A stretch of DNA of 64,000 bases. Origin: Nitrospira sp. GTDB lineage: Bacteria; Nitrospirota; Nitrospiria; Nitrospirales; Nitrospiraceae. The notes under the pieces were generated by a model, which saw only the letters and a list, made by a program, of their open reading frames with translations, ran no database searches and was not told the origin of the DNA. The translations under genes were made by a program, and so were the position numbers. Below are positions 58,354 to 64,000 of the stretch, piece by piece; positions within the stretch are counted from its first letter, which is position 1; the number at the start of each line of letters is the position of its first letter. Location: assembly GCA_035968315.1 (NCBI GenBank), contig JAVYIN010000011.1:21076-85075 (forward strand). The letters are read 5' to 3'.

Positions 58354-59161
58354 GGTGAAGCCGATCGGCGCACTCGACTTGATAGACGACACGATCTTCC
58401 AGTCGAATCGCCGTCAGGCGCCGTCCCCAGGCGCAGCCGCTGTCGAGTCCGAGCAGATTCTGTTCGATGTGCAAGCCGAGCGCGGCCCAATGGCCGAAGA
58501 GGACCGTGTGATCCGTGCTGCGCCGGTGCGGGATGCGAAACCAAGGGTGGTGTCCTGGGGGGGCGTCTTCAGGGTGGCCGGAAAATCCGGACAGGGCGCC
58601 TGTGAGAGTGCAGGTGCGCAAGCGGGTGAGGGCGCGGGTAATGGCGACGAGGCGCTCTGGCCCCGTTAAGTCCGGATCCCAGTGCGCGGCGGTGCCGTGA
58701 AAGAGGGCTTGGAGAAAGGCGCGATGGGCAGGTCCTGCGAGAACGGCTTCAACTTCGTGGGCCAGCTGCGCCGCCTCATCGATCGACCATTGCGGCAGAA
58801 GTCCGGCATGCACCATGAAATAAGCGCCTTCACGGTAGTGGAGCGGCTGCCGGCGCAGCCAGTCCATCAATTCCAGCCGGTCCTCTGCGGCCAAGACATC
58901 GTGGATCGTATCTTTCGGCCTTGGGGGTACGATGCCCTCCGACACGGCGAGCAAGAACAGATCATGATTGCCCAAGACCACTTGGGCGGATGAGCCCAGA
59001 TGTTTCAGATAGCGCAGGACGCGCAACGAGCCAGGCCCGCGGTTGACCAGATCGCCCGCGCACCAGAGACGGTCGGAGGCCGGGTCGAACCGGATCTGTT
59101 CGAGTAATTGTTCGAAGGATTGGGCGCAGCCTTGAATGTCGCCGATTGCGTAGGTCGCCAT
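58346..59161 (-). CDS. apaH: Symmetrical diadenosine tetraphosphatase
   Basis: ApaH splits Ap4A into two ADP, lowering this stress alarmone, and also removes Np4 caps from RNA. The protein of 271 residues is a calcineurin-like phosphoesterase with the metal-binding motifs GDIQGC (residues 7-12), GDLVNRGP and GNHD in the first 70 residues, and later MVHAGLLPQW. It begins at ATG 59161. The DUF309 gene follows on the same strand. Confidence 0.94.
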   Translation of the reverse strand: MATYAIGDIQGCAQSFEQLLEQIRFDPASDRLWCAGDLVNRGPGSLRVLRYLKHLGSSAQVVLGNHDLFLLAVSEGIVPPRPKDTIHDVLAAEDRLELMDWLRRQPLHYREGAYFMVHAGLLPQWSIDEAAQLAHEVEAVLAGPAHRAFLQALFHGTAAHWDPDLTGPERLVAITRALTRLRTCTLTGALSGFSGHPEDAPPGHHPWFRIPHRRSTDHTVLFGHWAALGLHIEQNLLGLDSGCAWGRRLTAIRLEDRVVYQVECADRLHRD

Positions 59162-59247
59162 TGTCTTGCGAGCCGGTGGTGGATGGGGCGAGGGTATCGC
59201 GCGCGTCCTCGAAATACAAGCACAGGAATGGGGCGGCGGAATGCGTG

Positions 59248-61380
59248 CTAGGCCGCGTCCTTGAAAGGAAGGGGCTTGGCCTGGTGCTCACGGATGAATG
59301 GTTCCACGAGCTCGCCCGGCAGGGGGTGGCTGAAGAAATAGCCCTGGATCTCATCGCATCCTTGGGCTTTGAGGATGTCAAGCTGGCCTTGGGTTTCGAC
59401 GCCTTCGGCGAGCACGTGGAGCTTGAGCCCATGTGCCATGGCGATAATGGCCACGGCGATGGCCGCCTGTTCCGATTGTTCATCGAGGTCCTTGATGAAC
59501 GCCCGGTCGATCTTGATCGTATCGATGGGAAACCGTTTGAGATAGGCGAGCGATGAATAGCCGGTGCCGAAGTCGTCGATGGCCAGGTGGAACCCCATGG
59601 CTTTTAACTGATGGAATATGGAGACGGCATTTTCCGCTTGCTGCATCGCGGTGCTCTCCGTCAGCTCCAGTTCGATCTTGCTGGGGGAAACGCCGGTTTC
59701 CCGGACGATGCGGGCGATCATCTCGACCAGCGATCGTTGATGAAACTGCACGGCAGAGAGATTGACGGCGATCGAGAGGTCGCCGAGGCCGCAGGCAGAC
59801 CAGGCGACCTGTTGCCTGCAGGCCTGACGCAAGACCCATTCGCCGATGTCGCTAATCAATCCCGCTTCTTCCGCCAAGGGAATGAACGAGGCCGGAGACA
59901 CCATGCCCCGCACCGGGTGGCGCCAGCGGATCAAGGCTTCGACGCCGGTGATGTTCCAGCGGCGGATATCCACCTGGGGCTGATAGTGAAGCAGAAATTC
60001 TTCCCGGGCGATGGCATTGCGAAGGTCGCTCTCCAGGCTGAGCCGTTCCGCCAGGGCGATGTTCATCGAGTGCGAATAAAACTGATAGGTGTTGCGGCCC
60101 TGGTCTTGCGCGGCGTGCATGGCTGCATCGGCATTGCGCAGGAGCGTATCGACGGTGTCCCCGTCCGTTCCCAGCAGGACGATGCCGATGCTGGCGGTGA
60201 CGACAATGTCCTGGTTGTCGAGATGATAGGGGACGTTGAGCGCGTCCTGGATCCGTTGCGCGACCTTCGTGGTGTTTTGCACCGAAGAGAGATGCGTCAG
60301 GAGCACGGTGAACTCGTCTCCCCCCAGCCTGGAAAGCGTGGTGGGTTCCTGATCGTCGAATCGCGCGACGGTGTCGGATTGCCTGACGCAATAGCGGAGG
60401 CGCTCGGCGACTTCGCGGAGAATCGTGTCTCCGCATTTGGATCCGAGCGTATCGTTAATGCGCTGGAACCGGTCGAGGTTGATCAGAAAGACCGCGCCCC
60501 CCGTGCCATGGCGCTTGTGCGCGGCGAGGGCTTGGGCCACACGGTCTTGAAACAGCTGGCGATTGGGCAGCTGGGTGAGGCGGTCATAATTGGACAGGAA
60601 GTGGATTTGAGCTTCTGCCTGTTTTTGATCGGTGACATCCTGAATGGTTCCCGTGACGAAGGTGGCCGTGCCGCCGGGGGCGAAGACGGCTTCCGCCTGA
60701 TGATGGACGACGCGAGTCGCTCCTGAGGGGAGCAGAATCCGATGGTCTTGCTGGAACGGGACTCCGGTGGCCAGCGCCTGATGGATGCCGGCCTCGATCG
60801 CGGCGCGATCCGGGGAATGCAGGTGGTGCAAGAATTGTTCAAATGGCATGGCGGCGGGATGCCCGTCGATGCCCAGAATGCGGAAGACTTCGCCGGAGGC
60901 GATGAGACGATTGGACGACAGCTCCCAGCGCCAGTTGCCCAGTTGGGCAATCCGTTGGGCTTCGGCCAAGCGTGTTTCCCGTTCACGGAGCTCTTCCAGG
61001 GTGTGGCTGGCGCGGAGCATATACCGGACGCGGTGGCTGAGGACGAGCCCGTTCCACGGCTTTGTGATGAAGTCTGTGGCGCCGGCGTCGTATGCGGTTT
61101 CGATCGACCGGACATCGTCGAGGCCGGTCATGATCAAGATCGGGACGCTGGCGCCGCCTGGCAATTGCCGCAGGGCCGCGCAGGTGGCAAACCCGTCCAT
61201 TCCCGGCATCACGATGTCCATCAAGACAATGTGCGGAGTTTCCCGCTGAAAGGCCTCAATCGCTTCCGGCCCCGTCGCGGCGTCTTCCACCCGGCATCCG
61301 GCTTGCTCCAGGGCGGCCCGCGCGAGCACACGCAAGGTGATATCGTCGTCAACGATGAGAGCGAGCGGGGGCAGATTCAT
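59248..61380 (-). CDS. Response regulator with PAS, GGDEF and EAL domains
   Basis: This 710-residue protein has an N-terminal receiver domain (Asp55 in VLMDIVMPG), a PAS domain at about 140-255, a GGDEF diguanylate cyclase domain (GGDEF at 353-357) and an EAL phosphodiesterase domain (EAL at 481-483, DDFGTGYSS at 602-610). Both catalytic signatures are intact. An extra ~10 residues (FDDQEPTTLS) stand just before RLGGDEF, so the inhibitory RxxD site (RQSD, 333-336) is displaced from its normal place. It makes or breaks cyclic-di-GMP under control of the hybrid kinase whose stop codon directly abuts this start. Confidence 0.92.
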   Translation of the reverse strand: MNLPPLALIVDDDITLRVLARAALEQAGCRVEDAATGPEAIEAFQRETPHIVLMDIVMPGMDGFATCAALRQLPGGASVPILIMTGLDDVRSIETAYDAGATDFITKPWNGLVLSHRVRYMLRASHTLEELRERETRLAEAQRIAQLGNWRWELSSNRLIASGEVFRILGIDGHPAAMPFEQFLHHLHSPDRAAIEAGIHQALATGVPFQQDHRILLPSGATRVVHHQAEAVFAPGGTATFVTGTIQDVTDQKQAEAQIHFLSNYDRLTQLPNRQLFQDRVAQALAAHKRHGTGGAVFLINLDRFQRINDTLGSKCGDTILREVAERLRYCVRQSDTVARFDDQEPTTLSRLGGDEFTVLLTHLSSVQNTTKVAQRIQDALNVPYHLDNQDIVVTASIGIVLLGTDGDTVDTLLRNADAAMHAAQDQGRNTYQFYSHSMNIALAERLSLESDLRNAIAREEFLLHYQPQVDIRRWNITGVEALIRWRHPVRGMVSPASFIPLAEEAGLISDIGEWVLRQACRQQVAWSACGLGDLSIAVNLSAVQFHQRSLVEMIARIVRETGVSPSKIELELTESTAMQQAENAVSIFHQLKAMGFHLAIDDFGTGYSSLAYLKRFPIDTIKIDRAFIKDLDEQSEQAAIAVAIIAMAHGLKLHVLAEGVETQGQLDILKAQGCDEIQGYFFSHPLPGELVEPFIREHQAKPLPFKDAA

Positions 61381-64000
61381 TTAGGCTGCTCTTTTCAGTC
61401 GTTCAGCATGAAAGATTTCGCAGGTTGCCGCAAAGACCCGCGGAAGCGCGGCGGCGAGTGTGCCGGCGTTTCCCATGTCCTGTGTCCGTGCGCCCAGTTC
61501 CAATTGCTTGCAGATTTCGGCGACCTGCCACGCGCCGAGCGTCGCACTGCGCGATTTTAAGCTATGTGCCGCGTCTTGCAGGCCGGGGAGATCGCCGGTC
61601 TCTGCCGCAGCCACTATCTTATCGACCAATTTCTCTGAATCCTTGAGGTAGAGATCGATGATTTTGGCCAGGAGATCAGGGTGCCCGGGCCGCTGGAGGC
61701 TCAGAATGCTCTCCCACGTGCGTGGATCGACGGGAGATTGGTCTGTTAGGAGCGGTGTCGCCGCTGGCAATGACGGGGGAGTGGCTTGCGGTGGGGCCGC
61801 ATGGTCCTGGGTTGATGCGGAGGACGGGAGCCAGCGCTGGAGGAGGTTCCGCAACTGGTCGATCGTAAAGGGTTTGCTGAGGTAGTCGTCCATTCCGAGC
61901 ACGAGGCAGAGCTCCCGGTCGCCTTGCAGCGCATGCGCGGTGAGCGCCACGATGGGGATTCTGGTGCCGAGCCGTTCCTCTCTGTGGCGAATCTCGCGCG
62001 TGGCTTCGAAGCCGTCCATGTCCGGCATCTGGCAGTCCATGAGGACTAGATCGAAGGGCTCTCTCCGGAGTGCCTCAAGTGCAAGGCGGCCGGTCTCGAC
62101 CGCGTGAACATGGCAACCCAGATTCTCCAGCATGCCGAGCGCAACTTCGCGATTCACGGCATTGTCTTCAGCCAGGAGCACCTTGGCGGAGAGCCGGGCC
62201 GTTCTAGCGGCTTTGTCGGAGCGGGGTATCGCGGGGGCCGGTCTCGCATCGAATGTTTGGGGGGCGCCGGTGCTATGGGCCAAACGAACGACGAACCAAA
62301 ACAGCGCGCCTTCCCCCGGGGCGCTCTCGACGCCGATCACGCCGTCCATTAATTCAACCAGCTGATTGACGATGGCCAAGCCGAGGCCGGTCCCTCCGTA
62401 CTTTCTCGTCGTGGACGAGTCGGCCTGCTGGAACGCTTTGAAAATCTGCTGCTGGGCTTCTTGGGGAATGCCGATGCCGCTATCCTTGACGCTGAACCGG
62501 AGCAAGGTGTTGTCGTGACATGTTTCGACAAGATCCATCCGCAGCTCGATGGTCCCGTGCTCGGTAAACTTCACGGCGTTGCTCAACAGATTCACGAGAA
62601 TCTGCCTGAGTCTGACAGGGTCGCCGTGCATATGGGCCGGAACGGATGCGGCGGCGTGCCAGATGAACGTCAGCCCTTTTCTTCGCGCGGCTTCCTCAAA
62701 GAACGCCGCGACATCTTCGCAGAGGCCGGAGAGGTCAAAATCGATCTGACTCAGTTGCAGTTTGCCGGCTTCGATCTTGGACCAATCCAAAATGTCGTTG
62801 ATGATGTCGAGCAGCGCCGTTGCCGATTGATGGACGGTGTCCGCCAAATGCCGCTGGCGGTCGGTGAGCGGTGTGGTGAGCATCAGCTCGGTCATGCCGA
62901 TGACCCCGTTCATGGGCGTTCGGATTTCATGGCTCATGTGGGCCATGAATTGCGACTTGGCAAGATTGGCCGATTCAGCGGCGTTTTTCGCAATGAGCAG
63001 CTCCTGTTCAATGCGTTTTCGGTCAGTGATGTCGCTGGCGATGCCGAGAAAACCGGTAATGTGGCCGTCTGTGTTCCGCAAGGCCGTTATGTTCAGGAGC
63101 ACGGCCACGCGGGTGCCGTCTTTCTTCACATAGGTCCACTCGTGTTCGTTGGGCAAATTGTGTCGGCTTTTTTCGACAAAGACGTCAAAACCTGGGGTGA
63201 GCGCGACTCCCAGCTCCTCAGAGAAGAGGCGCGCGCGCGCGCGTATTTCCTCGGGATCATGAAACACCGCCGGGGTCTGCTTCCCGACCATCTCCTCGGC
63301 CGAGTATCCCAGCAGGGCTTCGGCGGCGGGGTTAAAGACCAGAATGAGGCCGGTAGGCGTGGTGGAGATGATGGCATGGCCGGCGTTGTTGAGGATGGCT
63401 CGTTGGAAGGTCGTGCTGATCTGCAAGGCCTCTTCTGCCCGCTTGCGGTCGGTGATGTCGCGGACGATGGCATGGAAGCCAGCCGCCTGCCCGCCGCTCT
63501 GCAGCAGGTTGACCTGCTGTCCCACCCATCGCTCTTCGCCGTCGCGGCGGAGTACGGGAAATTCCAAATAGGTATTGGGGATCTTTCGGAAGAATTGGCG
63601 GTTGTAGAATCGTTCGACTCTCTTGCGGTGGTCGTCCCGGATCAGCACGGTGAATCGCTGGCCGAGCAAGTCCTGTTTGGGATAGCCCATGAAACGCTCC
63701 ACGGAGGAGCTGATGAACGTAAAGTGGCCCGTGGCATCCGTGCTGTACAGAATATCGTTGGCGGTCTCGACGAGTTGTTTGTACTGTGCTTCGCTTGCGC
63801 GGAGTGCCGTATGTGTTTCGCGCTGCTCCCGATCCCGCAGCCGTAATTCCAATAGCTGCACCGTCTGCCTGGCGAGTCTGCGGAGGGCCTCTTGCTGCGT
63901 GGCTGTGAGCCGGCGCGGGACGCGATCGATCACACAGAGGGTTCCCAGCGCATGGCCTTGCGAGGTGATCAGTGGCGCCCCGGCATAGAACCGGATGTGC
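61381..64000 (-). CDS. Hybrid sensor histidine kinase GAF-PAS-PAS-HisKA-HATPase-REC-HPt (5' partial)
   Basis: The frame is open to the window edge. Upstream of the first in-window GTG (63933) it reads HIRFYAGAPLITSQGHALGT, the C-terminal part of a GAF domain, so the start lies beyond 64000. Then come two PAS domains, HisKA (MSHEIRTP near 62930), HATPase (GGTGLGLAIV), a receiver domain (Asp in LMDCQMPDMDG near 62030) and a C-terminal HPt domain (AHSLKS near 61560). This is a full phosphorelay in one chain. Its output is probably the receiver of the adjoining cyclic-di-GMP protein, which starts at the base after its stop codon. No transmembrane helix is seen in the part present. Confidence 0.9.
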   Translation of the reverse strand, partial: HIRFYAGAPLITSQGHALGTLCVIDRVPRRLTATQQEALRRLARQTVQLLELRLRDREQRETHTALRASEAQYKQLVETANDILYSTDATGHFTFISSSVERFMGYPKQDLLGQRFTVLIRDDHRKRVERFYNRQFFRKIPNTYLEFPVLRRDGEERWVGQQVNLLQSGGQAAGFHAIVRDITDRKRAEEALQISTTFQRAILNNAGHAIISTTPTGLILVFNPAAEALLGYSAEEMVGKQTPAVFHDPEEIRARARLFSEELGVALTPGFDVFVEKSRHNLPNEHEWTYVKKDGTRVAVLLNITALRNTDGHITGFLGIASDITDRKRIEQELLIAKNAAESANLAKSQFMAHMSHEIRTPMNGVIGMTELMLTTPLTDRQRHLADTVHQSATALLDIINDILDWSKIEAGKLQLSQIDFDLSGLCEDVAAFFEEAARRKGLTFIWHAAASVPAHMHGDPVRLRQILVNLLSNAVKFTEHGTIELRMDLVETCHDNTLLRFSVKDSGIGIPQEAQQQIFKAFQQADSSTTRKYGGTGLGLAIVNQLVELMDGVIGVESAPGEGALFWFVVRLAHSTGAPQTFDARPAPAIPRSDKAARTARLSAKVLLAEDNAVNREVALGMLENLGCHVHAVETGRLALEALRREPFDLVLMDCQMPDMDGFEATREIRHREERLGTRIPIVALTAHALQGDRELCLVLGMDDYLSKPFTIDQLRNLLQRWLPSSASTQDHAAPPQATPPSLPAATPLLTDQSPVDPRTWESILSLQRPGHPDLLAKIIDLYLKDSEKLVDKIVAAAETGDLPGLQDAAHSLKSRSATLGAWQVAEICKQLELGARTQDMGNAGTLAAALPRVFAATCEIFHAERLKRAA

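Noticed and set aside
62461..63846. 461-residue open frame opposite the hybrid kinase
   Set aside because: The minus-strand frame carries PAS, HisKA and ATPase motifs continuously, so the plus-strand frame is a shadow.

Overview
The window is about 60% GC bacterial chromosome. I infer a Nitrospira-type member of the Nitrospirota. This rests on the overall gene set and arrangement: a Gram-negative, meso-diaminopimelate-type division and cell-wall (dcw) cluster, a pilC-pilS-pilR block, a DivIVA gene after yggT, and several unnamed proteins of a kind I associate with that phylum. There is no 16S or other marker here, so the genus is an inference. No tRNA, rRNA, CRISPR array, transposase or integrase gene was seen.

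Layout. 1-2760: a lipid pair (CDP-alcohol phosphatidyltransferase plus a flippase-like membrane protein) converging on a PilZ protein. 2760-7060: an accessory island with a decayed toxin/antitoxin pair, a small membrane protein and a two-gene XamI-like restriction-modification system. 7060-10891: cstA, yajQ and an Asp-box propeller lipoprotein. 10907-11953: a secreted protein ending in two kinds of tandem peptide repeat. 12218-33281: the dcw cluster rsmH-ftsL-ftsI-murE-murF-mraY-murD-ftsW-murG-murC-murB-ddl-ftsQ-ftsA-ftsZ-pgeF-yggS-proC-yggT-divIVA, mostly with overlapping or touching genes, preceded by a strong promoter and an MraZ-type operator although no mraZ gene is present. 33376-35513: a serine hydrolase, an unknown gene and pgsA. 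35577-40134: type IV pilus assembly and its two-component regulators. 40168-44818: ispE, prs, rplY (ctc), pth, rpsF, ssb, rpsR. 44824-51969: DUF177, rpmF and the fatty-acid block plsX-fabH-fabD-fabG-acpP-fabF-rnc. 52024-54984: periplasmic cyclophilin, a second PilZ protein, a Cys/His-rich unknown and a secreted beta-propeller. 55179-57837: a one-carbon block folD, metF-like, panB. 57844-64000: DUF309, apaH, and a two-gene cyclic-di-GMP/phosphorelay signalling pair running off the window.

Most striking signal. Four intergenic elements (2828-2936, 9083-9196, 9734-9841, 56033-56129) share a conserved interior made of two small hairpins with the same arms (TGCTCG and CGCGCA). Each is enclosed in a long inverted repeat whose sequence is different at every site but self-complementary within the site. 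Two copies in the same orientation bracket yajQ. I know of no named element with this architecture. Other signals are the orphan MraZ operator, several promoters that place the start codon at or near the transcription start (leaderless genes), a duplicated FtsA-binding-like peptide in FtsZ, a doubly frameshifted ParE-type toxin, and a tandem-repeat secreted protein.

Gaps between genes are all below about 300 bases. The larger ones (4007-4249, 6817-7068, 52636-52908) hold no gene that I can support, apart from the regulatory or hairpin features listed.
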